A program made the translations under genes and the position numbers. From CAYJHC01 sp964369805 (lineage in GTDB: Bacteria > Bacillota > Clostridia > Peptostreptococcales > Anaerovoracaceae), in assembly GCA_964369805.1 (NCBI GenBank), contig CAYJFM010000003.1, positions 12,959-76,958 on the forward strand: 64,000 bases of DNA, read 5' to 3'. The notes beneath the pieces were generated by a model. It searched no databases, had not been told where the DNA came from, and was given only the letters and a program-made list of their open reading frames with translations. Shown here piece by piece: positions 1 through 10,055 of the stretch. Numbering within the stretch: position 1 is the stretch's first letter; the number at the start of each line of letters is the position of its first letter.

Positions 1-954
1 TTTGTAAATGCAATACTAAGGGCATTTATTAAGCAAAGGTTTGAAATAAAAATACCGGATAGAAGTGAAGATTGGCTAAAATATATGTCAATTAAATACT
101 CTTGCGAGCCATGGATAATAGAACTATGGTTAGAAACATATGATGCTGAATTTGTTGAAGCATTATTAGCTTCAACTTACGATCCTCTAGACGTAACAAT
201 AAGGGTTAATGAAAACAGAGCAAGAAAAGAAGATTTAAAAAAGCAGCTAGAAGTAAGAGACTATATAGTAAAAGACTCTATCATGGCAAAATCTGCACTT
301 CATATTGAGGGAAGTGAAATTATAAAAAGCGATCTATATAAAGTTGGAATGTTCTCTATTCAGGATGAGGCATCGCAAATGGTACCAGAAATAATGGATC
401 CAAAGCCAGATGACTTCATAATAGATGTATGTGCAGCACCTGGAGGAAAAACACTAGCTTTAGTTGAAAAAATGAACAGCAAAGGTAAGGTGCTTGCTCA
501 AGATATATACAAAAGAAAAGTAGATATCATCAACGAAGAGGCAAAAAGACTTGGACTTGAAAACATCGAAACAAGAAGTTGGGATGGAACAAGACTAGAT
601 TCAAATTTAGTGGAAAAAGCTGATAAGGTACTTGTGGATGCACCTTGCTCAGGGCTAGGTGTATTAAGAAGAAAACCAGAGATTAGATATAAAAAGAACA
701 CAAATGAAATGAAGAACTTGCCACATCTTCAACTAGAAATTTTATCGGTGGCTTCGAAATATGTAAAAAGAGGAGGAGAATTAACTTACTCTACATGCAC
801 GATAAACCCGCATGAAAACGAAAGAGTCGTTGTTGATTTTCTTAAGAAAAACAGTAACTTTGAAAAAGTTATAGAAAAACAATACTTGCCAAATGTTGAC
901 GGAGTAGATGGTTTCTATATTTGTAAGCTTAAAAGAAAAGCTAGCTTTATTTAG
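1..954 (+). CDS. rsmB: 16S rRNA (cytosine-C5) methyltransferase RsmB, 3' part
   Basis: The reading frame is open from base 1, so the gene starts before the window; the first residues (FVNAILRAFIK) match the NusB-like RNA-binding domain that precedes the catalytic domain in RsmB. The enzyme methylates C967 (E. coli numbering) of 16S rRNA with S-adenosylmethionine. Counting from base 1, the SAM-binding motif VCAAPGGKT begins near residue 143. The two catalytic cysteines of the m5C RNA methyltransferase family lie in DAPCSGLG (Cys216) and YSTCTINPHENE (Cys266). The stop is 28 bases before the phosphatase start. In Bacillus, rlmN sits between rsmB and prpC; here it is absent from that place. Only the N-terminus is missing; the rest looks intact. 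Confidence 0.93.
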   Translation, partial: FVNAILRAFIKQRFEIKIPDRSEDWLKYMSIKYSCEPWIIELWLETYDAEFVEALLASTYDPLDVTIRVNENRARKEDLKKQLEVRDYIVKDSIMAKSALHIEGSEIIKSDLYKVGMFSIQDEASQMVPEIMDPKPDDFIIDVCAAPGGKTLALVEKMNSKGKVLAQDIYKRKVDIINEEAKRLGLENIETRSWDGTRLDSNLVEKADKVLVDAPCSGLGVLRRKPEIRYKKNTNEMKNLPHLQLEILSVASKYVKRGGELTYSTCTINPHENERVVVDFLKKNSNFEKVIEKQYLPNVDGVDGFYICKLKRKASFI

Positions 955-982
955 ATAACTTACAAATATGAAAGGAAGAAAC

Positions 983-1714
983 ATGACAAGTGTAGGATTT
1001 AAAAGCAACCCAGGTAGAAAAAGAGATAAAAATGAAGATTCGCTTTTTGTAATGCCTAAGGAAAACTTATATATAGTTGCTGACGGTGTAGGCGGCAGCA
1101 ATTGTGGTGAAGTTGCAAGTGGGACTGCAGTGACATATATGGCGGAGTATGCGAAGGAAAAAGCTTTTGATGAGATTGAGATAGACAGTGAAATTTCAGT
1201 GGAATTATATAAATGCCTTTCGGAAGCCAATCGAAAAATCTTTTTTATGGCTAAAGAAAATGAAAAAATGAAAGGCATGGCAACTACATTAGTAGCGGCA
1301 GTTATAAAAAAGAAGAAGGCATATGTATTAAACATTGGGGATAGTAGAGCATATATTTATCGAGGAACTGATGAGCTAGAACAAATTACTGAGGATCATA
1401 GCTACGTTAATTCATTAGTCAAAATGGGTGTAATAACAGAGGATGAGGCAAAAGACCACAAAAGTGGACACATGATAACAAGGGCCCTAGGAACAGATGA
1501 AATTGTGGAGCCAGATTTGTTCAGAGTGGATATAAATGAAGGTGACATAATAATATTATGCACTGATGGACTTTATGACGAGGTAAGTAATGATAGGATA
1601 ATAGAACTTATCAATAAATATGAAACAATGCCAGAACTTGCTTCAGAATTAGTAGAAGCAGCAAACAAAGCTGGTGGTAATGATAATATTACAGTAATTT
1701 GTTTAAGAGTGTAG
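983..1714 (+). CDS. prpC: PP2C-family serine/threonine phosphatase (PrpC/Stp)
   Basis: The 243-residue protein is a metal-dependent PP2C phosphatase that reverses phosphorylation by the PASTA kinase encoded next to it. Visible family motifs are RDKNEDS near the N-terminus, VADGVGGSN (metal-binding Asp), GMATTL, NIGDSRAYIYR, EDHSYVN, HMITRALG, CTDGLYD and NDNITV, so all metal ligands appear present. An ATG lies 15 bases upstream at 968, but AAAGGAAG at 971-978 sits at good distance from the ATG at 983, which I take as the start. The stop lies 11 bases before the kinase GTG. The prpC-prkC-rsgA-rpe order is conserved in Firmicutes. Confidence 0.93.
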   Translation: MTSVGFKSNPGRKRDKNEDSLFVMPKENLYIVADGVGGSNCGEVASGTAVTYMAEYAKEKAFDEIEIDSEISVELYKCLSEANRKIFFMAKENEKMKGMATTLVAAVIKKKKAYVLNIGDSRAYIYRGTDELEQITEDHSYVNSLVKMGVITEDEAKDHKSGHMITRALGTDEIVEPDLFRVDINEGDIIILCTDGLYDEVSNDRIIELINKYETMPELASELVEAANKAGGNDNITVICLRV

Positions 1715-1725
1715 GAGGAAAAAAC

Positions 1726-3426
<1,701 letters not shown>

Positions 3427-3427
3427 G

Positions 3428-4330
3428 ATGTCGATGGAAGTAATAAGTAATAAGAAAGATCAAAAACAAGGTATTCAAGCAGGTATAATAATTAAAGGTA
3501 TAGGTGGGTTCTATTACGTAGAAATAGAACCTGGTCTTGTTGTGGAATGTAAGGCAAAGGGTTTATTTAAGAATCAAGGAATAACACCAATGATAGGAGA
3601 TCTTGTCACAATAAACATGGAAGACCAAAAGCAAAGTATTATTACTTATATTGAGGAAAGAAAGAACTCTTTTATCAGACCTCCTGTAGCAAATGTAGAT
3701 GCATTAGTTATAGTAATTTGTGAAAAAGAACCTAAAGTAAACCTAGAAGTATTAGATAAGTTTTTAATAATGGCAGAAAAAAACAATATAAAACCACTAA
3801 TATGTATAAATAAAAGTGATTTAATAAAAGGCAACAGCAAGATAGAAAAAATTTATAAAAATATTTACGATGTAGTTAAGATATCAGCGGAACAAGATGA
3901 GAAACTAGAACCCCTAGAAGAAAAGTTACCGGAAGGAAAGATTGTATTAGCAGGTCCATCTGGAGTTGGAAAATCAACAATATTAAACAGAATTCTTGGC
4001 AGAGAGGATATAGAAACTGGAACCATTAGTAACAAGACAAAAAGAGGGAAACATACAACCAGGCATGTAGAAATTTTTAGATTTTCAACTAACAAATACA
4101 TTTTTGATACTCCAGGTTTCACTTCATTTGAACTTCAAGATATAGAAAAAGATGAACTCCAAAACTATTATCCTGAAATAGATAATGCCAGCAAAGAATG
4201 TAAATATGGGAATTGCAGCCATTATAAAGAGCCAGGATGTAATGTTAAAGGACTACTTGATAAGGGAGAAATAAATAGTAATAGATACTTAAGCTTTAGA
4301 AAGCTATACGAAGGATTGGAGAAAAAATGA
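3428..4330 (+). CDS. rsgA: Ribosome small-subunit maturation GTPase RsgA
   Basis: The 300-residue circularly permuted GTPase acts in late 30S assembly. An OB-fold N-terminus comes first, then the G motifs in permuted order: G4 INKSD, G1 GPSGVGKST, a switch region with TKRGKHTTRH, and G3 DTPGF. The C-terminal zinc motif has the family spacing C-x4-C-x-H-x5-C (CKYGNCSHYKEPGC). The start at 3428 lies one base after the kinase stop; an in-phase ATG at 3434 is also possible, and no strong ribosome site is seen, so translation may be coupled. Reading further upstream gives only a Gln/Asn/Ser-rich string, which is the kinase's Pro-Glu repeat in another frame. The gene overlaps rpe by four bases. Confidence 0.94.
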   Translation: MSMEVISNKKDQKQGIQAGIIIKGIGGFYYVEIEPGLVVECKAKGLFKNQGITPMIGDLVTINMEDQKQSIITYIEERKNSFIRPPVANVDALVIVICEKEPKVNLEVLDKFLIMAEKNNIKPLICINKSDLIKGNSKIEKIYKNIYDVVKISAEQDEKLEPLEEKLPEGKIVLAGPSGVGKSTILNRILGREDIETGTISNKTKRGKHTTRHVEIFRFSTNKYIFDTPGFTSFELQDIEKDELQNYYPEIDNASKECKYGNCSHYKEPGCNVKGLLDKGEINSNRYLSFRKLYEGLEKK

Positions 4331-4977
4331 ATAAATTAGCACCATCAATACTTTCAGCAGACTTTTCAAAACTCGGAGAGGATGTATCACAAATTGAAAA
4401 AGGGGGGGCACATTTAATACATGTAGATGTTATGGATGGACATTTCGTCCCTAATATTAGTTTTGGTAGCACAGTCATGAAGAGTTTGGTAGGAAAAACG
4501 ACATTACCTTTTGATGTGCATTTAATGATAAAAAACCCGATGGACTACATAAAAGACTTTGTTACAGAGCAAACAGAATACATTACTGTACACTATGAAG
4601 CATGTAGCAATTTAGATGAAGTGATTAGCTGTATTAAAGAAACTGGGATTAAAGTTGGTGTTTCCATAAAACCTGATACCAGAGTAGAAGAACTTTTTCC
4701 ATACCTAGATAAAATTGATATGATTCTTATTATGTCAGTGTACCCTGGTTTTGGCGGTCAAAAAATGATAATGGAAACATTAGAGAACATTAAAGTGTTG
4801 GATGAAATAAGAAAAACAAGGCAAATGAACTACGTAATTGAAGTAGACGGTGGAGTTACACTTGAAAATATTAATTTAGTATTAGAAAAAGGTTGCGATA
4901 TTGTTGTTGCAGGGTCCGCAGTATTTGGACAAGAAGACATTACAGGTACTACACAGAAATTTTGTGAAAAACTGTAA
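4327..4977 (+). CDS. rpe: Ribulose-phosphate 3-epimerase
   Basis: The 216-residue TIM-barrel enzyme interconverts ribulose 5-phosphate and xylulose 5-phosphate in the pentose phosphate pathway. Family motifs are APSILSADFSKLG at the N-terminus, HVDVMDGHFVPNISFG (metal and catalytic Asp), DVHLMI, VYPGFGGQ and EVDGGV (second catalytic Asp). Length is typical. The ATG overlaps the rsgA stop as ATGA, which implies translational coupling. The thiamine pyrophosphokinase gene that often follows is not here; a cell-wall gene comes next after 53 bases. Confidence 0.95.
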   Translation: MNKLAPSILSADFSKLGEDVSQIEKGGAHLIHVDVMDGHFVPNISFGSTVMKSLVGKTTLPFDVHLMIKNPMDYIKDFVTEQTEYITVHYEACSNLDEVISCIKETGIKVGVSIKPDTRVEELFPYLDKIDMILIMSVYPGFGGQKMIMETLENIKVLDEIRKTRQMNYVIEVDGGVTLENINLVLEKGCDIVVAGSAVFGQEDITGTTQKFCEKL

Positions 4978-5030
4978 ACTTTAAATAGATGTTTGGATTA
5001 ATAGTTGTCGGTTATATTTAGGAGAAGAAT

Positions 5031-6578
5031 ATGCCATTAGGTAAAAAACCCAGAAGAGAATTAGATATTAATGAAAGCAAGGTTAGAAGAGACCCACCAT
5101 TATATGAAAGAATGGATGATGATGGAAAGCTTGAAGACCCTTTTGCTATTTTTGATGAATTACAAAACTCACCTATTTATGAAAATCCTGCAGATGGTAG
5201 GGAGATGATTAAAAGCAAAGAAAGCAGCTATTATGAGAAAAATAGCTATAGAGAAAAGCATTTGACGGATAAACCATATAATGAAACAAAATACTATAAC
5301 TCAAGAGATGCATATGGAGAACGGCCAGAGTTTAGGGATCAAGTGAATGTAAAGCAAAGTGAATATGATTTCTCACAAGATGAACTTTTTGGTGAATTCG
5401 GAGCATTTAGCAATCAGTCAGTGTCTGAAGAAGAGGTTGTAGCATATAATCCAACAGCCGAAAAAAGAGAAAGAGCATTAAGCAAAAGCAGCAAAAAAGC
5501 ATCTAAGAAAAATGGAAAAAAGAGAAAGAAGAAAAAAGGGAAAAGAATTGCTACTATTATCTTTGCCCTGTTACTCTTGATATTACTTATTGGAGGATTT
5601 ATCGCTATGTATGTATGGGGCCTCCTTGGTAAGGTTACACCAATTGAACTAGGTGATGACCTTGGGATAGATCCAGTGGTTGCTCAAGAACTGAGCAACT
5701 ATGATAACATACTAATAGCAGGAGTAGATGCGAGAGTAGATGAAAGCTATGACACCTCAAGGACTGATGCAATAATGATATTAAGTGTCGATAAGGTGAC
5801 TGAAGAGGTGAAATTGATTTCAGTTTACAGAGATACCTACCTCCAATTAGAAACAGCAGATGGAATACAGTATTACTCTAAAGTAAATGCTGCGAATACA
5901 AACGGAGGTATAACACAGACTGTAAAGGCATTAAATACTAACATGGATTTGAATATCGACGAGGTCATACTTTTAAACTGGAATACTGTTGCAAGTGTTG
6001 TTGATGGCTTGGGTGGATTAGAAGTAGATATTAAAGAAGAAGAAATTGATGAATTGAACAAGTATATTATAGACACGGCTAATAATATTGGCGGTGATAC
6101 AACTTTGATAACAGAGCCAGGGGTACAGACTTTAAACGGTGTACAAGCAGTTACATATGCTAGAATTAGAAAAGTTGGTAATGGAGACTTTGAAAGAACA
6201 GAAAGAATGAGAACTTTAGTTGAAAGTGGAATTAGCAAAACTTTGCAATCGGACTTTAATACGATTAATACTGTAGCCGAAACAGGTGCATCACAAGTTG
6301 TGACTAGTTTGGATCAAAGAGAAATACTAGACCTTGCAATTGTTATGGCAACATACACGCAGGGTGAAAGCATAGGGTTCCCTTATTTAGAGCAACCGGA
6401 CGGGACGTATCTAACAGAAACAGGTATTATTGACGGACAATCAATGGTAGTGCCGAGAACCTTAAATGAGAACGTAGTAATGTTACATGAAACAATGTTT
6501 AATCAACCTAGCTATGAACCAACAACGACAGTACAGGAAATAAGCGATGAAATAGCTTGGTATACAGGCTTTTATTAA
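5031..6578 (+). CDS. LytR-CpsA-Psr (LCP) family glycopolymer transferase
   Basis: The 515-residue membrane protein carries a long charged cytosolic N-terminus (about 1-172, ending in a Lys/Arg-rich run), one membrane helix at about 173-197, and an extracellular LCP domain from about residue 223. LCP motifs visible are NILIAGVDAR, TSRTDAIMILSVD, ISVYRDTY and the Arg-rich TYARIRKVGNGDFERTERMR. Family members attach teichoic acid or polysaccharide precursors from undecaprenyl carriers to peptidoglycan. The WecA/TagO-like enzyme at 61 kb could make such a precursor. A good ribosome site (AGGAGAAG) precedes the ATG. The acidic, Tyr-rich N-terminal extension is longer than in many LCP proteins and its role is unknown. 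Confidence 0.88.
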   Translation: MPLGKKPRRELDINESKVRRDPPLYERMDDDGKLEDPFAIFDELQNSPIYENPADGREMIKSKESSYYEKNSYREKHLTDKPYNETKYYNSRDAYGERPEFRDQVNVKQSEYDFSQDELFGEFGAFSNQSVSEEEVVAYNPTAEKRERALSKSSKKASKKNGKKRKKKKGKRIATIIFALLLLILLIGGFIAMYVWGLLGKVTPIELGDDLGIDPVVAQELSNYDNILIAGVDARVDESYDTSRTDAIMILSVDKVTEEVKLISVYRDTYLQLETADGIQYYSKVNAANTNGGITQTVKALNTNMDLNIDEVILLNWNTVASVVDGLGGLEVDIKEEEIDELNKYIIDTANNIGGDTTLITEPGVQTLNGVQAVTYARIRKVGNGDFERTERMRTLVESGISKTLQSDFNTINTVAETGASQVVTSLDQREILDLAIVMATYTQGESIGFPYLEQPDGTYLTETGIIDGQSMVVPRTLNENVVMLHETMFNQPSYEPTTTVQEISDEIAWYTGFY

Positions 6579-6593
6579 AATGGGAAGTGAAAG

Positions 6594-7667
6594 ATGAAAA
6601 AGAAAATTCTGATTATTTTTGGTGGCACATCATCAGAACATGAGGTTTCATGTAAATCAGCAGCAAATATTGCTGAAAAAATAGACAAAGAGAAATATGA
6701 AGTATTAATGCTAGGGATAACAAAAAGCGGAGAGTGGATATTAACTGGGGCTAGTAAACAAAAAATTCGAGAAGGAAAGTGGATGAAGGGTGTAGCTGTT
6801 AAAAAGGCTATTATATCTCCAGAAAAAACTGTGGGCGGAATTATAGTAGATGGAAAAGAAACCATTAAAATTGACTGTGCATTCCCAATAATACATGGAA
6901 AAACAGGTGAAGATGGAGCCTTACAGGGTTTACTTGACTTAGCAGGAATAGCATATGTGGGAGCTGGCGTTTTAGGGTCTGCTTGCTGCATGGATAAGGC
7001 TATTACAAAATTAGTTGCAGACAGAGCAGGAGTTAAGCAGGCAAAATATTTTGTTACTAGCAGAAATGAGTTAATAGAAACTTCGGGAAGAGTCTTAAAA
7101 GATATAGAAAATCATTTAGAAAAAAAATATCCTTTTTTTGTAAAACCAGCCAATGCTGGATCATCAGTAGGTATTTCAAAAGTGTATGACTTCCAAGAAC
7201 TCTTCGAAGGAATAAAGAAAGCAGCTGAAGAAGATCATAAAGTAATTGTAGAAGAGAGTATTGTTGGCAGGGAGTTGGAGATAGCAATTCTTGGAAATCG
7301 AAAGCCCATAGCATCATCAATAGGTGAAGTGGTGGCAGTAAATGACTTTTATGATTATGAAGCCAAATATGTGTCTGAAGCAGTTCAAACAAAGGTTCCA
7401 AAGGATATAAGTGATGCTTCTACCGAAAAAATAATACAAAATGCAATTGATATATACAAAGCTATTGACTGCAGAGGACTAGCAAGAGTAGATTTCTTTC
7501 TCACAGATAAGGGCGAAGTTATCTTCAATGAAATAAACACCTTACCAGGATTTACAAATATAAGTCTATATCCGAAGCTGTGGGAAAACGACGGTATAAC
7601 GAATACAGATTTAATAGATAGGCTAATCGAATTAGCATGGGAATACTATGAAGAAGATAATGATTAA
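6594..7667 (+). CDS. ddl: D-alanine--D-alanine ligase
   Basis: The 357-residue ATP-grasp ligase makes the D-Ala-D-Ala dipeptide for peptidoglycan. Visible motifs are GGTSSEHEVSCKSA at the N-terminus, IIHGKTGEDG, FVKPANAGSSVGISKV (ATP and first D-Ala site), EESIVGRELEIAI, and the C-terminal metal-binding stretch EINTLPGFTNISLYPKLW. The loop YDYEAKY carries the Tyr-Lys pattern of D-Ala-D-Ala ligases rather than D-lactate or D-serine ligases, so there is no sign of glycopeptide-resistance specificity. It lies 15 bases after the LCP gene. Confidence 0.94.
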   Translation: MKKKILIIFGGTSSEHEVSCKSAANIAEKIDKEKYEVLMLGITKSGEWILTGASKQKIREGKWMKGVAVKKAIISPEKTVGGIIVDGKETIKIDCAFPIIHGKTGEDGALQGLLDLAGIAYVGAGVLGSACCMDKAITKLVADRAGVKQAKYFVTSRNELIETSGRVLKDIENHLEKKYPFFVKPANAGSSVGISKVYDFQELFEGIKKAAEEDHKVIVEESIVGRELEIAILGNRKPIASSIGEVVAVNDFYDYEAKYVSEAVQTKVPKDISDASTEKIIQNAIDIYKAIDCRGLARVDFFLTDKGEVIFNEINTLPGFTNISLYPKLWENDGITNTDLIDRLIELAWEYYEEDND

Positions 7668-7689
7668 TTAATAAAGATGGAGGATTAAA

Positions 7690-9438
7690 ATGGCGAAAGA
7701 AAAAATTGATTTTAACAATGAAGAAATAAGAGAAAAGTTTAGGCATACATCATCACATATATTAGCTCAAGCAGTAAAAAAACTGTGGCCAGAAGCAAAG
7801 ATCGCAATAGGACCAGCAATCGACAATGGATTTTACTATGATTTTGATCTAGAACATAAATTTACAGATGAAGATCTGAAAACAATTACTAAAGAAATGA
7901 AAAGGATAATTAAAGCAAGCCATAAGCTAGAAAGATTTGAACTTCCTAGGGAAGAAGCAATTAAGCTTATGGAAGAAATTAATGAGCCATATAAAATTGA
8001 ACTTATTGAAGGATTACCTACTGATGCAGTAATCTCCTTTTACAAGCAAGGGGACTTTATTGACCTTTGCGCAGGTCCTCATATGGAGAAAACAGGCGAA
8101 ATTAAGGCGATTGAGTTGACAAGTGTTGCAGGAGCCTATTGGAGAGGCGATTCTGATAACAAGATGCTTCAAAGAATTTACGGGACCTCTTTTCCAACAC
8201 AAGAAGAATTAAAAGAGTACCTAGATAAAATTGAAGAGGCGAAAAAAAGAGACCACAGAAAAATAGGCAAGGAAATGGACCTTTTTATTATGAAAGAAGA
8301 AGGTCCTGGCTTTCCTTTCTTTATGCCTAATGGTATGGTTGTTAGAAATGAGTTAGAAGGATTTTGGAGAGAAGAGCATAAAAAGAGGGGATACCAAGAA
8401 ATCAAGACTCCTTTAATTATGAATGAAGACCTTTGGCATACTTCAGGACATTGGGATAACTACAAGGATAACATGTATTTTACGAAAATTGATGGTGAAG
8501 ACTTTGCAGTTAAGCCTATGAACTGTCCAGGAGCAATGTTGGCGTATAAAAGGAAGATGCATTCTTATAGGGACCTTCCAATCAGAATGGGAGAATTAGG
8601 GCAAGTACACAGACATGAGTTAAGTGGTGCGCTTCATGGGTTAATGAGAGTTAGAACTTTTACACAGGATGATGCACATATTTTTATGCTAGAGTCTCAG
8701 GTGAAAGAAGAGGTTACGAATGTAATTGAGTTTATTGACGAATTTTATCAAAAATTCGGATTCGAATATCATATTGAACTTTCAACAAGACCAGAAAAAA
8801 AGTATATCGGAACTGTAGAGCTTTGGGATAAGGCAACAGATGCACTAAGAGAGACTATGGAAGAGAAGGGAATTGAATACATTATAAATGAAGGCGATGG
8901 TGCTTTTTATGGACCGAAGTTAGATTTCCATTTAAGAGATTCCTTAGGCAGAACATGGCAGTGTGGAACTATCCAGCTTGATTATATGATGCCAGAAAGA
9001 TTTGACATAAGTTATGTTGGATCTGATGGAGAGAAGCACAGACCTGTAATGATTCATAGAGTAATATTTGGATCAATTGAAAGGTTCATAGGGATTCTAA
9101 TAGAGCATTTTGCAGGCAAGTTTCCATTATGGATAGCCCCTGTTCAAGTAAAACTACTAACAGTAACTGAAAAATTCTCACCTTATGCGGAAGAGGTTGC
9201 TAAGAAACTTGAAGAAAAGGGTGTTAGAGTCCAGTTAGATATTAGAAATGAGAAAATAGGATATAAATTAAGGGAAGCAAGAAATGAAAGAGTTTCTTAT
9301 ATTGGCATTATTGGTGAAATTGAGGCAGAAAATAATAGTTTAACTATTAGATCAAATAAACAGGGAGAATTAGGTGAAGTTAGTGTGGAAAAATTCATCG
9401 AAGATATTGTAGAGGAAATTGCTGAAAAGAGGATATAG
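7690..9438 (+). CDS. thrS: Threonyl-tRNA synthetase without TGS domain
   Basis: The 582-residue class II synthetase begins directly in the editing domain (HTSSHILAQAV, the H-x3-H zinc-like motif), whereas most bacterial ThrS proteins carry about 60 more residues of TGS domain first. DLCAGPHM supplies the editing Cys and His. Catalytic zinc ligands appear in MNCPG, DDAHIF and IHRVIFGS; motif 2 lies around GQVHRHE, and the anticodon-binding domain starts near LWIAPVQV. GGAGG at 7680-7684 precedes the ATG at good distance, and the upstream 22 bases cannot encode a TGS domain, so the truncation is real for this start. No T-box leader is visible in the short gap after ddl. Confidence 0.93.
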   Translation: MAKEKIDFNNEEIREKFRHTSSHILAQAVKKLWPEAKIAIGPAIDNGFYYDFDLEHKFTDEDLKTITKEMKRIIKASHKLERFELPREEAIKLMEEINEPYKIELIEGLPTDAVISFYKQGDFIDLCAGPHMEKTGEIKAIELTSVAGAYWRGDSDNKMLQRIYGTSFPTQEELKEYLDKIEEAKKRDHRKIGKEMDLFIMKEEGPGFPFFMPNGMVVRNELEGFWREEHKKRGYQEIKTPLIMNEDLWHTSGHWDNYKDNMYFTKIDGEDFAVKPMNCPGAMLAYKRKMHSYRDLPIRMGELGQVHRHELSGALHGLMRVRTFTQDDAHIFMLESQVKEEVTNVIEFIDEFYQKFGFEYHIELSTRPEKKYIGTVELWDKATDALRETMEEKGIEYIINEGDGAFYGPKLDFHLRDSLGRTWQCGTIQLDYMMPERFDISYVGSDGEKHRPVMIHRVIFGSIERFIGILIEHFAGKFPLWIAPVQVKLLTVTEKFSPYAEEVAKKLEEKGVRVQLDIRNEKIGYKLREARNERVSYIGIIGEIEAENNSLTIRSNKQGELGEVSVEKFIEDIVEEIAEKRI

Positions 9439-9490
9439 TAAAGAATTGTTACTGCGGACCAAAACTAAAATTCTCATACAAACTTAAATG

Positions 9491-9519
9491 TTGAAATGAT
9501 TTACTAGATATGTTACAAT
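9491..9519 (+). promoter_or_regulatory. Sigma-A-type promoter of feoA
   Basis: TTGAAA at 9491-9496 and TACAAT at 9514-9519 are separated by 17 bases, with an extended -10 TG at 9511-9512. It lies about 70 bases before feoA. Confidence 0.75.
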
Positions 9520-9521
9520 AA

Positions 9522-9543
9522 AGTTAGTTGAACATAACTGACT
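9522..9543 (+). promoter_or_regulatory. Palindromic candidate metalloregulator operator of feoA
   Basis: Arms AGTTAGTT (9522-9529) and AACTGACT (9536-9543) are inverted repeats with 7 of 8 matches and a 6-base spacer. They begin two bases after the -10, where a bound repressor would block transcription. The TTAG/CTAA flavour recalls DtxR/IdeR-type boxes and resembles the palindrome at the feoB promoter. The regulator is not in the window. Confidence 0.5.
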
Positions 9544-9589
9544 GAAAGCTAGCAAAAACTAAGGGGAATTTATTAATAGAAGGTGGAAT

Positions 9590-9817
9590 ATGAGCAATAA
9601 AAACATATCTAATTGTGACAAAGGTATTGAGTATAAAATAGCTAAAATAGCAACAGCTAATAAAGAGATGGAAAACTTTCTGTTTACCCTAGGATGCTAT
9701 GAAGGCGAGACGGTTACACTGGTATCCGTGATTAGTGGGAATTATGTAGTAACAATAAAAGATTCTAGATATAGCATAGATAAGAAACTAGCAGAAGCGA
9801 TAGTTTTAGAGAATTAA
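9590..9817 (+). CDS. feoA: FeoA-like ferrous iron transport protein
   Basis: The 75-residue protein shows the FeoA SH3-like pattern: a helix with LGCYEGETVTLVS, then NYVVTIKDSRYSIDKKLAEAIVL. FeoA is a small cytosolic partner of the FeoB ferrous iron channel. The ribosome site AGAAGGTGG lies before the ATG. It has its own promoter and terminator and is separated from feoB by a three-gene amino-acid ABC operon of about 2.6 kb, which is unusual because feoA and feoB are normally adjacent. A free-standing FeoA-domain protein with another role cannot be excluded. Confidence 0.85.
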   Translation: MSNKNISNCDKGIEYKIAKIATANKEMENFLFTLGCYEGETVTLVSVISGNYVVTIKDSRYSIDKKLAEAIVLEN

Positions 9818-9867
9818 ACAGATAACATCTGTTTTAAAAAAAGGTAGAGAAATCTACTTTTTTTTTT
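9816..9867 (+). terminator. Tandem hairpins and U-tract after feoA
   Basis: A perfect 8-bp hairpin (AAACAGAT at 9816-9823, ATCTGTTT at 9827-9834) overlaps the stop codon. A second one (GTAGA at 9844-9848, TCTAC at 9853-9857, GAAA loop) is flanked by an A-run and followed by ten T. The second has the form of an intrinsic terminator. Confidence 0.75.
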
Positions 9868-9980
9868 ATGGTGAAATAGGAATCCCCTAGTAATTAGTAA
9901 AAAAATAGCCATTGTAGCAAATGGGAAAAGCATATCGATAAATAAATATGCAAAAAAGTTAAAAAATATCCAAGAAAAGC

Positions 9981-10009
9981 TTGCATAAATATAATTTAAG
10001 TTGTATACT
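9981..10009 (+). promoter_or_regulatory. Promoter of the amino-acid ABC operon
   Basis: TTGCAT at 9981-9986 and TATACT at 10004-10009 are spaced by 17 bases, 47 bases before the binding-protein start. Nothing else is evident in 9868-9980. Confidence 0.7.
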
Positions 10010-10055
10010 TATAACAAGTTAAGAAGAAACAAATTTAGTAAAAGGAGAGTTTGTT

